Origin: Neptuniibacter halophilus
GTDB lineage: Bacteria; Pseudomonadota; Gammaproteobacteria; Pseudomonadales; Balneatricaceae
Reading direction: 5' to 3'
NCBI RefSeq assembly: GCF_030295765.1
Contig: NZ_AP027292.1
Location: 186,001-250,000, forward strand
Length of the DNA stretch: 64,000 nucleotides
Each line of letters begins with the position of its first letter. Positions within the stretch are counted from its first letter, which is position 1. The notes beneath the pieces were generated by a model, which did no database searches, had not been told where the DNA came from, and was given only the letters and a program-made list of their open reading frames with translations. The position numbers were made by a program, and so were the translations under genes. Below are positions 53,652 to 62,859 of this stretch, piece after piece.

Positions 53652-54028
53652 GCATCAATTCCGTCGGGATTAATCACGCATCACAAAGACTCACCAGGCG
53701 GCCGGAAGGGATGGACTACTTCCACCTTTTATAAAGCCCACGACCCGGTTCTGACAGATGATGCGATGATCAGCCTCTATAGTGATGCTGCTATAGCAGA
53801 TGTTATATATCGCTTCTCCCGGAAGCGATCCGGATCAGGCCCCGTACTGAACAATTTCAGCTACAGGCCCCGCCGTCCGGGCTATGCTTAAAAATACCCT
53901 GCGGGGGGTATATAAACCCACCTCAATGGCAACGTATCTTTGTTATATCTGGAGACACCCCCTGAGGGGGCGTTGATAAGAATAAAACCGGCTGTAGCGC
54001 AGCGGTTAAATAAAAACAGAGAATTATT
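53652..54028. other. Gene-free region with stem-loops upstream of the PuuB-like gene
   Basis: A 377 bp stretch without a gene. It contains a perfect 8 bp hairpin ATCGCTTC (53809-53816)/GAAGCGAT (53822-53829), a 6 bp inverted repeat ATACCC/GGGTAT (53894-53911) and a CCCCC-TGA-GGGGG hairpin (53958-53970). The first could end the LysR transcript; the last two lie within the leader of the oxidase gene and may be regulatory. No known riboswitch pattern was recognised. Confidence 0.45.
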
Positions 54029-55312
54029 ATGTCTGCACCTTCACATACCACCTCATACTATGCTGCCTCAGCGAATGATAAAAACATTCGCCCTGCGCTG
54101 ACATCTCACGTTGAAGCGGATGTCTGCGTCATCGGTGCCGGATACACCGGCATGTCAACTGCCCTGCACCTGGCCGAAAGCGGTTTCAAGGTGGTTGTGG
54201 TTGAAGCAACCCGCATCGGCTTCGGCGCGTCCGGCCGTAATGGCGGTCAGATCGTTCACAGCTACAGCCGTGATATCGATTTTATCGAGAAACATTACGG
54301 TAAAGACACCGGCACTGAAATGGGCAAGATGGCCTTTGAAGGTGGCCGTATCATCCGTCGCCTGGTTAAAGATTACAATATCCAGTGTGATCTGAAAGAC
54401 GGTGGTATCTTCGCTGCCTGTAACGACAAGCAGATGCGTGAGCTGGAAAGCAAAAAAGCACTGTGGGAGGCCCACGGCCATAAAGATCTGGAGCTGCTGT
54501 CTGCAGCCGGCACTCAGGATTACGTGGGTACCGATCGCTACCATGGAGCTCTGCTGGATAAGTCAGGCGGCCACTTTCACCCACTGAATCTGGTTTTGGG
54601 TGAAGCGGCGGGTTTCGAATCCCTCGGCGGCGTGATCTATGAAGATTCTCCGGTGACCCGTGTCGAAGAAGGCACAAAAGCGAAAGTATTCACCGACAAG
54701 GGCAGCGTCACGGCTGACTTCGTTGTGGTTGCCGGCAACGCTTATCTGGGCGGTCTGATTCCTAAACTGCAGTCCAAAGCAATGCCCTGTGGCACTCAGG
54801 TAATCACCACCGAGCCCCTGAGCGAAGCGCAGCAGAAAGCTCTGCTGCCTCACGATCAGTGCGTTGAAGACTGCAACTACCTGCTGGATTACTTCCGTCT
54901 CTCCGGCGATGGTCGCCTGATCTACGGCGGCGGCGTTACTTACGGTGCCCGCGAGCCGGGTAAGGTCGAATCCCTGATCGTGCCGAAGATGCTGAAAACC
55001 TTCCCGCAACTGAAAGGTGTGCGCGTTGATTACGCCTGGACCGGTAACTTCCTGCTGACTCTGATGCGCCTGCCGCAGTTCGGCCGTATTGGCAGCAACA
55101 TCTACTACGCACAGGGCTACAGTGGCCACGGCGTAACCTGTTCACATCTGGCGGGTAAAGTCCTGTCTGATGCCATTCAGGGCCAGGCTGAGCGTTACGA
55201 CGTTTTTGCCAGCCTGCCACAGTACCCGTTCCCGGGCGGTACTACCTTCCGAATCCCATATACTGCGATGGGCGCATGGTACTACAATCTGCGCGATAAA
55301 CTGGGTATCTAA
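54029..55312 (+). CDS. PuuB-like FAD-dependent amine oxidase
   Basis: A 427-residue glycine-oxidase/PuuB-family flavoenzyme. The FAD-binding motif is VIGAGYTGMSTALHLAE; further family motifs are GFGASGRNGGQIV, YAWTGNFLLTLMRLPQFGRIG and YAQGYSGHGV. PuuB oxidises gamma-glutamyl-putrescine, but no glutamylating PuuA is in view, so it could act on putrescine or another amine directly. It is followed by the NhaC-family transporter gene. Confidence 0.9.
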   Translation: MSAPSHTTSYYAASANDKNIRPALTSHVEADVCVIGAGYTGMSTALHLAESGFKVVVVEATRIGFGASGRNGGQIVHSYSRDIDFIEKHYGKDTGTEMGKMAFEGGRIIRRLVKDYNIQCDLKDGGIFAACNDKQMRELESKKALWEAHGHKDLELLSAAGTQDYVGTDRYHGALLDKSGGHFHPLNLVLGEAAGFESLGGVIYEDSPVTRVEEGTKAKVFTDKGSVTADFVVVAGNAYLGGLIPKLQSKAMPCGTQVITTEPLSEAQQKALLPHDQCVEDCNYLLDYFRLSGDGRLIYGGGVTYGAREPGKVESLIVPKMLKTFPQLKGVRVDYAWTGNFLLTLMRLPQFGRIGSNIYYAQGYSGHGVTCSHLAGKVLSDAIQGQAERYDVFASLPQYPFPGGTTFRIPYTAMGAWYYNLRDKLGI

Positions 55313-55387
55313 AACCTGCTCCGCAGGGTGACCCGCTGGTCGCCCTGCTCTGTCACAAGTGTCATAAAAAATATAAAGGGTCCCTCC

Positions 55388-56893
55388 ATGAGTACTGATG
55401 CTACTCAGCCAAGTGCTGCGCAACTGGCTGACGCTGCCCAACAGGGTGTTTCCCAGCCTACCCGCTGGTTAGTTTTTTACGGTCTGGTGATGGCTGGCTT
55501 TGCCTACCTGTCAACCCAGCACGTTGATGGTGAATCCTATGGTGTCTACAGCCTGCTGCCGGCCCTGCTGATTCTGTTTGTGGCGGTAATCACCAAAAAG
55601 CCGCTGGAATCGATCTTTGCCGGTATCATCTCCGGCCTGCTGCTGCTCGATCCGACAAATATCGTCACCGGACTCGGCGATATCTCAATTGCGGTCGTTA
55701 TGGATGAGACCATCGCCTGGATCGTACTGGTCTGCGGTATGATGGGCGGCCTGATCAACATGCTGGAACGGGGCGGCAGCGTCCTGAGTTTTGGTGAGAT
55801 GCTGGCCAGGCGTATCAAAACCAAACGCGGCACCATGCTGACCACCTGCTTCCTGGGCATTATGGTCTTCATCGATGACTACCTGAACTCGCTGGCCGTT
55901 TCGGCCTCCATGAAAAACCTGACCGACCGCTACAAAATCTCCCGTGAGAAACTGGCATTTCTGGTTGACTCCACGGCTGCGCCGGTCTGCATTCTGGTGC
56001 CGGTTTCTACCTGGGCGGTTTACTTTGCTGCTCTGCTGGAAGAAAACGGTGCGGTTGCTGAAGGCAAGGGCATGTCCCTGTACATCGACGCGATCCCGTA
56101 TATGGCTTACGGCTGGATCGCGCTGTTTGTCGTTTTCCTGGTGGCTGCCGGTATCCTCGGTGACTTCGGCGCCATGAAACAGGCCGAGAACCGCGCTCAG
56201 GCAGGTCAGCCAATCCCGGACGGTGCTCAGCAGGATGGATTTGATCTGTCCGGCATCAAGAAAACCAGCCCGATTGTTGGTCTGATCAACTTCCTGCTGC
56301 CAATGGCTGTACTGGTTGCTGCCAGTGTTTACTACGAGATTGATCTGCTGCTAGGTGCTCTGGTTGCGTCCATGTTCACCATGGTGCTGTACTTCTGGCA
56401 GGGTCTGCTGAGCTTCGGCAAACTGGTCGATTCCATGCTCGATGGCTTCAAAGTCATGCTGCATCCGATCGCGGTGGTCTGTGCCGGCTTTATGCTCAAA
56501 GAGGTAAATGATCAGTTGGGTATGACCCCCTATATCATTGAATCCCTGACTCCTTACCTGTCTCGCGAGCTGCTGCCTGCGCTGGTATTTGCTGCAATGG
56601 CTGCCGTGGTATTTGCAACCGGTTCAAGCTGGGGCGTGTTTGTTGTCTCTCTGCCGATCGTTATCCCGATGGCGCTGACACTGGATATCTCCATGCCCCT
56701 GACCGTAGGTGCACTGCTGTCCGCTTCCGCGTTTGGTAGCCATGCCTGCTTCTTCAGTGACTCCACTGTACTCTCTTCTCAGGGTTCAGGTTGTACACCG
56801 ATGCAGCACGCACTGACACAGATCCCTTACGCCCTGATTGGCGCAGCGATCACCTTTGTTGCTCTGATCGTACTGGGCTTTGCCATGGCTTAA
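55388..56893 (+). CDS. NhaC-family Na+/H+ antiporter or amine transporter
   Basis: A 501-residue membrane protein with about 11-12 segments of the NhaC type (CGMMGGLINMLERGG, STAAPVCILVPVSTWA, ATGSSWGVFVVSLPIVIPMAL, FGSHACFFSDSTVLSSQGSGC). Start at 55388. Members next to amine-oxidase genes are candidates for amine or amino acid import coupled to Na+. The gene is 75 bp after the PuuB-like stop and is closed by a strong terminator. Confidence 0.9.
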   Translation: MSTDATQPSAAQLADAAQQGVSQPTRWLVFYGLVMAGFAYLSTQHVDGESYGVYSLLPALLILFVAVITKKPLESIFAGIISGLLLLDPTNIVTGLGDISIAVVMDETIAWIVLVCGMMGGLINMLERGGSVLSFGEMLARRIKTKRGTMLTTCFLGIMVFIDDYLNSLAVSASMKNLTDRYKISREKLAFLVDSTAAPVCILVPVSTWAVYFAALLEENGAVAEGKGMSLYIDAIPYMAYGWIALFVVFLVAAGILGDFGAMKQAENRAQAGQPIPDGAQQDGFDLSGIKKTSPIVGLINFLLPMAVLVAASVYYEIDLLLGALVASMFTMVLYFWQGLLSFGKLVDSMLDGFKVMLHPIAVVCAGFMLKEVNDQLGMTPYIIESLTPYLSRELLPALVFAAMAAVVFATGSSWGVFVVSLPIVIPMALTLDISMPLTVGALLSASAFGSHACFFSDSTVLSSQGSGCTPMQHALTQIPYALIGAAITFVALIVLGFAMA

Positions 56894-56921
56894 CGCCGGG
56901 CTCCCACACTAAACCGTTCTG

Positions 56922-56966
56922 AAAACGCCCCGGGGTTGCCACTTTCCCCGGGGCGTTTGTTTGTTT
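56922..56966 (+). terminator. Terminator of the puuB-like/nhaC unit
   Basis: AAACGCCCCGGGG (56923-56935) and CCCCGGGGCGTTT (56946-56958), loop of 10 nt, followed by a T-rich tail on the plus strand. Confidence 0.9.
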
Positions 56967-56988
56967 CAGGCCACCGCGAGAAATAATC

Positions 56989-57945
56989 ATGACAATAACC
57001 TCCCCTCGCAACGCGATCCTTCTTCTGCTGCTGGTCAGCTTTTTCTGGGGATCAGAGTTCGTTCTGATCGACCTGGCTGTAGCCATACTCCCGACCCATA
57101 GTTTTAACGCCGTGCGCTTCAGCATTGCGGCCCTCTCCCTTCTGCCACTGCTGTGGTTTGCACGGGAAAACATTGCCCCCGGCACCTGGCCGAAGCTGCT
57201 GGCCGCCGGTCTTCTGCTCGGCTTTCTGCTGTTCATCGGCTTTTACACTCAGACCGAAGGATTGCGCTACACCAGCGTCTCCAATGCCGGCTTTATCACC
57301 GGCCTGAACGTGCCACTGGTACCGGTTATGGGTTACCTGCTGTTCCGCAACCGGGTTGGCAAGAATGTCTGGCTGGGGATTATTATCGCGACCCTGGGCC
57401 TGTATTTCCTGACCATGGGCGGCGCGCTGACACTCAACCGGGGTGACCTGCTGGTACTTACCTGCGCCTTCGCCTTTGCGGTACACATTGTACTGACCGG
57501 TCGCTTTGTCGATAAAATGCCGGTGATTCTGCTGAGTATTATTCAGCTATTTGCGGTCGCCATTTACAGTGCACTCGCCGCCTGGCTGAGCCCCGACCCC
57601 GCGTTCTATCATCCGGAAGCAACGCCGGTAAGCTGGCCGGATCAGCTAAACCAGCCGGTCATTATCTGGGCCCTGCTGGTTTCTGCTCTGCTTGGAACCG
57701 CTTATGCCTACTGGGCACAATCGGCCTGCCAGACCGTTATCGAACCGCACAAGGTGGCACTGGTATTTGCTACCGAACCGATCTTTGCCCACGCCTCCGC
57801 CTGGCTGTTTCTGGATGAACATCTGGGGCTTCAGGGATTTATCGGGGCCGGCATGATTCTCGGCGGCATGCTGATCTCCGAACTGGGTGACCGGCGCCGT
57901 AAAGCCAGTATGAAACCGCTGGAACACACCGCTGCGGTGGATTAA
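56989..57945 (+). CDS. DMT family (EamA) transporter
   Basis: A 318-residue membrane protein with ten segments in two EamA halves. FFWGSEFVLIDLAVAILPTHSFNAVRFSIAAL and GFITGLNVPLVPVMGYLLFRN are typical of drug/metabolite exporters. Substrate unknown. It is convergent with the LysR gene at 57975-58880. Confidence 0.9.
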   Translation: MTITSPRNAILLLLLVSFFWGSEFVLIDLAVAILPTHSFNAVRFSIAALSLLPLLWFARENIAPGTWPKLLAAGLLLGFLLFIGFYTQTEGLRYTSVSNAGFITGLNVPLVPVMGYLLFRNRVGKNVWLGIIIATLGLYFLTMGGALTLNRGDLLVLTCAFAFAVHIVLTGRFVDKMPVILLSIIQLFAVAIYSALAAWLSPDPAFYHPEATPVSWPDQLNQPVIIWALLVSALLGTAYAYWAQSACQTVIEPHKVALVFATEPIFAHASAWLFLDEHLGLQGFIGAGMILGGMLISELGDRRRKASMKPLEHTAAVD

Positions 57946-57974
57946 CCCACAGATAACCCACAGATGAGTCCGGG

Positions 57975-58880
57975 TCAGACCGAACGGTTCAGGCCCGGGC
58001 TATATTCCAGCCGCTGCAGTTGCTGCAGGAACCATTGCCCTGCACGCCCCAGAGGGCGGCTATCACTCCAGATCAGATCAATCCCCTGCAACAGGTCGGC
58101 CTGCTGATAGGCCAGATTCAGCTCCACCAGATCGCCACTGGCCAACTTTTCCTCGACCACCGCCTGATGCAGGTAGGCCCAGCCAATACCGGCCGAGAGC
58201 AATTCCAGAATCGAATAGGGACTTTCCGCCAGCCAGACGCGGGGACTGAGCCGGTAACGCTCATGACTGCGATTATCCGGATCCAGACTGCGTCCGATCA
58301 GTTGCCGATGCTGGCGCAGATCTGCCAGATCAACGCTGGGCTTCTTTGCCAGCGGGTAGTCAGCATGCGCAACCGCCACCACCTGAGAGTGACCAATCCC
58401 ACGAAAGTGAAACCCCATCGGGTAATGCTCCTGCTCGATCATCAAGCCGATATGGGCGCGATGACTACGGATCAACTCCGCCACATCACCGCTGCCGGGA
58501 TCCAGCAGTTCCACGGTGACGTAAGGAAAACGCTCAGCGAAGGTTTCCAGCAAGGGCAGCAGCGGAACGGTAGAAATATTCTGCTCCAGCGCAATACACA
58601 GGCTGGTTTCATCCTCCTCCCCCAGCGAGGCCGCATGCGCTGTAAACTCCTGCTGACTGAGCAACACACTGCTGGCGGTTTCCAGCAGTGCCCTCCCGGC
58701 ATCCGTCAGCACCGGCGTGCGACCGGAACGCTGAAACAGCTCAAGGTTAAGATCGATCTCCAGATTACTGATCGCCATACTCACAGCAGACTGCGCCTTA
58801 CCCAGTTTTCTGGCGGCTGCGGAGAATGACCCCGTTTCGGCCGCTGTGACAAAACAGTTGAGCTGTTCAAGACTCCACAT
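57975..58880 (-). CDS. LysR family regulator divergent from PACE exporter
   Basis: A 301-residue LysR protein (helix-turn-helix FVTAAETGSFSAAARKLGKAQSAVSMAISNLE). The ATG at 58880 is taken because AGGTTGA lies before it; a TTG two codons upstream is possible. Divergent placement from an efflux gene resembles the AceR/AceI arrangement of Acinetobacter, so it probably controls the neighbouring exporter. Confidence 0.9.
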   Translation of the reverse strand: MWSLEQLNCFVTAAETGSFSAAARKLGKAQSAVSMAISNLEIDLNLELFQRSGRTPVLTDAGRALLETASSVLLSQQEFTAHAASLGEEDETSLCIALEQNISTVPLLPLLETFAERFPYVTVELLDPGSGDVAELIRSHRAHIGLMIEQEHYPMGFHFRGIGHSQVVAVAHADYPLAKKPSVDLADLRQHRQLIGRSLDPDNRSHERYRLSPRVWLAESPYSILELLSAGIGWAYLHQAVVEEKLASGDLVELNLAYQQADLLQGIDLIWSDSRPLGRAGQWFLQQLQRLEYSPGLNRSV

Positions 58881-58915
58881 ATTCAACCTATCTATAAAAC
58901 TGATGGATGCTAACT

Positions 58916-58931
58916 ATTATTTATCAATAAT
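58916..58931. promoter_or_regulatory. Palindrome between LysR and PACE genes
   Basis: ATTATT-TATC-AATAAT (58916-58931) in the 100 bp divergent region. It fits the loose T-N11-A LysR site and is a candidate operator. Confidence 0.45.
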
Positions 58932-58980
58932 CACTTTATTATGCAGAAAAACTTATTGCTAAACAGGACAGGAGGAGAAA

Positions 58981-59463
58981 ATGGCGACCAAAATTGTTAT
59001 GCGAAGCGGATGGGACCGGCTGCGTTATGCCCTGTCGTTTGAGCTTATCCTGCTGACGCTCTGTACCCTGATCATCGCGACGATTCTGCAACGGGAACTG
59101 CTGGATATCGGCCTGATGGGGGTCGCCATGAGCCTGCTCGCGCTGGGCTGCAACTATGTCTATAACTACGTTTTCGACCGTTGGGATGCCCGTTGCGGCC
59201 GGATACCAAGCGAACGCTCCATGCCCCGCAGGGTGTTACATGCACTGGGGTTTGAGCTGTCGCTGGTCACGCTGACCCTGCCACTGATGATGTGGTGGCT
59301 GGAGCTGGGGTTTATTGAAGCGCTGATTATGGATCTGGGGATGATGGCCGGGGTCGTCGTGTATACCTTCCTGTTTGGTCTGGCCTACGACTGGCTGTTC
59401 CCGGTTAAACAACCAGACGCTATGGAAGACTCCGCTCTCAGCGCTTCCTTAACTGGGCACTGA
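58981..59463 (+). CDS. PACE family efflux transporter
   Basis: A 160-residue membrane protein with four segments and two copies of the BTP (bacterial transmembrane pair) domain: RLRYALSFELILLTLCTLIIATI and RVLHALGFELSLVTLTLPLMMWWLE, with the YVYNYVFDRWDARCGRIPSERS linker. Members export chlorhexidine-like biocides and short diamines. GGAGGA precedes the ATG. It overlaps the convergent cNMP gene by 26 bp. Confidence 0.92.
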   Translation: MATKIVMRSGWDRLRYALSFELILLTLCTLIIATILQRELLDIGLMGVAMSLLALGCNYVYNYVFDRWDARCGRIPSERSMPRRVLHALGFELSLVTLTLPLMMWWLELGFIEALIMDLGMMAGVVVYTFLFGLAYDWLFPVKQPDAMEDSALSASLTGH

Positions 59464-59932
59464 GACCGCTGCAGATCGCATCAAGATCAGTAATCTCCCG
59501 GCTCATCTCACGGGTCATATTGATCAGAAAGATAACAAAGTCACTGGCAAAGGTGTCACAGACCCGGTGAAACAGCTCACAGGAGATCTCCAGAACACAG
59601 CTATCCACTTCCGCCACAGCGTCACCGCGACGTTCATGCAACCCGATCATACCGACGTAACCTAACTGCTCACCGGTACGAAAGCTGCGGATGTGGATAG
59701 CTTCACCCTGCTCTTTGCGGAAATAACCCAGACTGCCATCGAGGATAATATAGAACCGCTCTGATGCATCCCCGTCATGGAACAATGTCTCTCCGGCGGC
59801 ATATTCCAGTACCCGTCCCTCCGCCAGAAGAAACTGCAGACTGTCATTGCTCAGGGCACCAAACATCGACAACTCCCGGCAGCGGATCTCCGGAAACCGG
59901 GTTTTAATCTCAGAACCAGACAACTGTTGCAT
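59438..59932 (-). CDS. Cyclic nucleotide-binding domain protein
   Basis: A 164-residue protein with a CRP-type effector beta-roll (about 20-130: GETLFHDGDASERFYIILDGSLGYFRKE...GEQLGYVGMIG) and a C-terminal helix, but no visible DNA-binding helix-turn-helix. It may sense a nucleotide or act as a protein partner. Its 3' end overlaps the PACE gene by 26 bp. Confidence 0.82.
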   Translation of the reverse strand: MQQLSGSEIKTRFPEIRCRELSMFGALSNDSLQFLLAEGRVLEYAAGETLFHDGDASERFYIILDGSLGYFRKEQGEAIHIRSFRTGEQLGYVGMIGLHERRGDAVAEVDSCVLEISCELFHRVCDTFASDFVIFLINMTREMSREITDLDAICSGLSAQLRKR

Positions 59933-60007
59933 TCAACCTCACCTCTTCCTGCGAACGATCAGCCGATCGCCCTACTACAGGTATAGGCCATTATCACGAC
60001 GAATACC

Positions 60008-60715
60008 TCAGACCGAAACCGGCCGCAGCAGATTCAGCATCAGGCGTCTGACCAGATCCGTATCTGCCGCCCACTCGGGCTGCTGTAAACGTTGAATCGC
60101 AGCATCGGTTAACGCCTCAGGAAACAGATTTCCTTTCAGCTCAAGTAGCTGTTCAGCCGTGAAATCCGCCATAAACTCCGGATGGGCCTGAATGCTCATC
60201 ATTGACTCACCGTAGCAGACGCCGGCATACGGGCAAAATTCTGAACGCATAAACACCTTGCCCTGTGGCGGCAGGCTCAGTACCTGATCCTGATGGATAG
60301 CGTTCAGTACGACACTGCTCTGCTCTGCGATACCTTCAATCTGGTAACGCTGCGGCCCCAGCCCCCAGCCTTTATCGGATTTTTCTACCCGGGCACCCAA
60401 AGCCGCTGCCATGATCTGATGACCGAAGCAGATCCCGACCATCGGGACTCCGGCTGCTGCGACCTCCCGGATAAACTGCTGCAGCGGAGCCATCCACGGC
60501 AGGTTGTCATATACACCATGCTCCGATCCGGTAATTAACCAGCTATCACACTGCTGCGGGTTATCAGGAAACTCATGCTTAAGCAGATCAAAACAGGCAA
60601 ACTCCAGATCAGGATCGGCCTGACGGAGCAGCGCCATAAACATGTCCGCGAAACTGCCATAGCGCTGCTTAAGCTCACCCTTGGTATCACCGGTAATCAA
60701 AATGCCTGTCTTCAC
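60008..60715 (-). CDS. Class I glutamine amidotransferase-like protein
   Basis: A 235-residue protein with the triad of class I amidotransferases: the Cys in VGICFGHQIMAAALG and the His in SIQAHPEF. The fold is that of GuaA-type or gamma-glutamyl-hydrolase-like proteins. Start is the GTG at 60715, with GGAG about 8 nt upstream. Because a PuuB-like gene lies 5 kb away, a PuuD-like gamma-glutamyl-GABA hydrolase is possible, but the sequence resembles GMP-synthase-type domains more. Substrate not assigned. Confidence 0.85.
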   Translation of the reverse strand: MKTGILITGDTKGELKQRYGSFADMFMALLRQADPDLEFACFDLLKHEFPDNPQQCDSWLITGSEHGVYDNLPWMAPLQQFIREVAAAGVPMVGICFGHQIMAAALGARVEKSDKGWGLGPQRYQIEGIAEQSSVVLNAIHQDQVLSLPPQGKVFMRSEFCPYAGVCYGESMMSIQAHPEFMADFTAEQLLELKGNLFPEALTDAAIQRLQQPEWAADTDLVRRLMLNLLRPVSV

Positions 60716-60942
60716 CTTCACTCTCCAACAAAACACAGCAAAAACCCACTAGACCACAGCCTGAAACCGGAAAGATATCACCCCAAAGCGGTATATTATG
60801 CTCAGCACACACCGCATGATCGATTAAGGCCTTGAAACACCCGCTGCGGTACCCATATAGTGCACTCCACTCCGGTGTTTATTTATATATTAATCAAATT
60901 CAGGCACAGCTCGCTCTGCCCGGCAATCACAAGGAGACCTGC

Positions 60943-61659
60943 GTGGAGCAACCCGATAAGGAACTGCATCAACTCAACTGGCCACTGGTCTGGGCCGGTT
61001 ATAAACAACTGGTGCCGCTTTCGACGCTGGTGATCGCCTTCGGTGCAGCCTTTGGTCTGGCCGCCAGTCAGACCGGTATCAGTGACCCGCTGATTTTGGC
61101 GATGAGTACGCTGGTCTTTGCCGGGGCGTCGCAGTTTGCTGCACTGGAGCTATGGGGGCCAGAAGCGCCACTGTTTACGATTCTGATCACGGTTTTCGCC
61201 ATCAATGCCCGCCATCTGTTGATGGGGGCAACCCTTTACCCCTGGCTACGCCATCTGCCACCCGGAAAACGCTACGGCACGATGCTGCTGGCTTCCGATG
61301 CGAACTGGGCGCTTGCGATGCAGGCGTTCAGCCGGGGTCAACCGGGGCTTGGTCTGCTGCTCGGCGGAGGCCTGACGCTCTGGTCGTTCTGGATTGTCGG
61401 TACCTGGGCGGGGATCTACTTTGGCAGCGCGATTCAAGACCCGAAAAGCCTCGGTCTGGATATGGTGATGGGTTGTTTCCTGCTGGCGATGGTGGTGGGC
61501 GGCGAGAAGAACCTGCGCATGCTGTTAATCTGGATCGTCGCAGCCGCTGCGTCGTTGCTGGCGTTCTGGTATCTGCCGGAAAACAGCCATGTGGTGGTTG
61601 GCGCACTGGCCGGCGGTATAGCCGGGCTTATCATCAGGGAGCAGAAACATGAACATTGA
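60943..61659 (+). CDS. azlC: Branched-chain amino acid exporter subunit AzlC
   Basis: A 238-residue membrane protein of the AzlC family. STLVIAFGAAFGLAA and LVFAGASQFAAL, and DANWALA, are family features. The GTG start at 60943 is taken because AAGGAG is at 60931-60936; an upstream ATG at 60832 would add 37 residues. It pairs with azlD. Confidence 0.92.
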   Translation: MEQPDKELHQLNWPLVWAGYKQLVPLSTLVIAFGAAFGLAASQTGISDPLILAMSTLVFAGASQFAALELWGPEAPLFTILITVFAINARHLLMGATLYPWLRHLPPGKRYGTMLLASDANWALAMQAFSRGQPGLGLLLGGGLTLWSFWIVGTWAGIYFGSAIQDPKSLGLDMVMGCFLLAMVVGGEKNLRMLLIWIVAAAASLLAFWYLPENSHVVVGALAGGIAGLIIREQKHEH

Positions 61660-61957
61660 GACCACCGGCTTCGGTGCACTGTTAATCATCCTGCTGATGG
61701 CACTGGTAACGCTGGCAACCCGCTGGGGCGGCGTCTTTGTGATGTCCTATGTGCCTATCAGCTACAGAGTGAAGCAATTTATCAACGCCATGTCAGGCTC
61801 TGTGCTGGTTGCCATCCTGACACCCATGGCCATCTCGGGTGACAACGGTGCCCGGCTGGCGCTGCTGGTTACCGCCGTGGTGACCCTGCTACTGAAAAAA
61901 CCGCTGCCTGCGATCCTTGCCGGGATCCTGACAGCGGCCCTGTGGCGCTATTTCTGA
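61649..61957 (+). CDS. azlD: Branched-chain amino acid exporter subunit AzlD
   Basis: A 102-residue small membrane protein (three to four segments) of the AzlD family, with TLATRWGGVFVMSY and VKQFINAMSGSVLVAILTPMA. It overlaps azlC by 11 bp, as usual for this exporter pair. Confidence 0.92.
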   Translation: MNIETTGFGALLIILLMALVTLATRWGGVFVMSYVPISYRVKQFINAMSGSVLVAILTPMAISGDNGARLALLVTAVVTLLLKKPLPAILAGILTAALWRYF

Positions 61958-61969
61958 GCCAGTGCTGAA

Positions 61970-62743
61970 TCAACGCTCAACAAAGGCACGCTCAATCACA
62001 TAGTGGCCCAGATCACCGTGGCGCGCCTCGATAAAGCCCATCTCATCAAGAATATCGCAACAATCCTGGAGCATGCTCGGGCTGCCGCAGATCATAAACC
62101 GGTCTTCCGCAGTATTCAGCGGTGGCAGACCAAGATCATCGGTGAGTTTGCCGCTGGTAATCAGATCCGTCAGGCGGCCCTGATTTCGGAACGGCTCACG
62201 GGTTACTGTCGGGTAGTAGCGCAGCTTATCCGCCACCATTTCACCGAAGTATTCGTTACCCGGCAGGTGCTCCTGTATCACATCGGAGTATGCCAGTTCC
62301 GACAGGTGGCGTACGCCATGGGTCAGAATCACCTGATCATACTGCTCATAGATCTCAGGGTCTTTAATGATGCTCATAAACGGCGCCAGTCCGGTACCGG
62401 TACTGATCAGGTAAAGCCGCTTTCCGGGCAACAGATGGTCATTAATCAGCGTACCGGTGGGTTTGCGGCTGACCAGAATTTTATCACCCACCGTAATATT
62501 CTGAAGCTTTGAGGTCAGCGGGCCATCCGGCACTTTAATGCTGAAGAACTCAAGCTGGTCTTCGTAGTTGGCGCTGGCAATGCTGTAGGCACGCATCAGT
62601 GGACGCCCTTCATGTTCCAGCCCGATCATCGTGAAATGGCCGTTCTTAAAACGAAACCCGGGATCACGGGTGGTTGTAAAACTGAACAGAGAATCATTCC
62701 AGTGATGCACACTGAGCACTTCTTCATGACCGATATTCGACAT
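61970..62743 (-). CDS. fpr: Ferredoxin--NADP reductase
   Basis: A 257-residue flavoprotein exchanging electrons between NADPH and ferredoxin or flavodoxin. FAD-binding RAYSIAS and NADP-binding STGTGLAPFMSI motifs are present, and the C-terminus YVIERAFVER fits the bacterial subclass. It is important in oxidative stress and Fe-S upkeep. It is divergent from the LysR gene at 62860. Confidence 0.96.
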   Translation of the reverse strand: MSNIGHEEVLSVHHWNDSLFSFTTTRDPGFRFKNGHFTMIGLEHEGRPLMRAYSIASANYEDQLEFFSIKVPDGPLTSKLQNITVGDKILVSRKPTGTLINDHLLPGKRLYLISTGTGLAPFMSIIKDPEIYEQYDQVILTHGVRHLSELAYSDVIQEHLPGNEYFGEMVADKLRYYPTVTREPFRNQGRLTDLITSGKLTDDLGLPPLNTAEDRFMICGSPSMLQDCCDILDEMGFIEARHGDLGHYVIERAFVER

Positions 62744-62823
62744 AGTTACGCCACCTGCTGTTTAAAAAAGGTATAGCTGATCTTGTGATGACAGCCTAAT
62801 CCTGACTAACATATTGGTAAAGA

Positions 62824-62847
62824 CGATTATTCTTCTAACCATAATCG
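62824..62847. promoter_or_regulatory. Inverted repeat between fpr and its LysR neighbour
   Basis: CGATTAT (62824-62830) and ATAATCG (62841-62847) with a 10 bp spacer, within the 116 bp divergent region. It matches the T-N11-A form of LysR operators and is a candidate FinR-like site. Confidence 0.5.
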
Positions 62848-62859
62848 GAAATACCGAAT

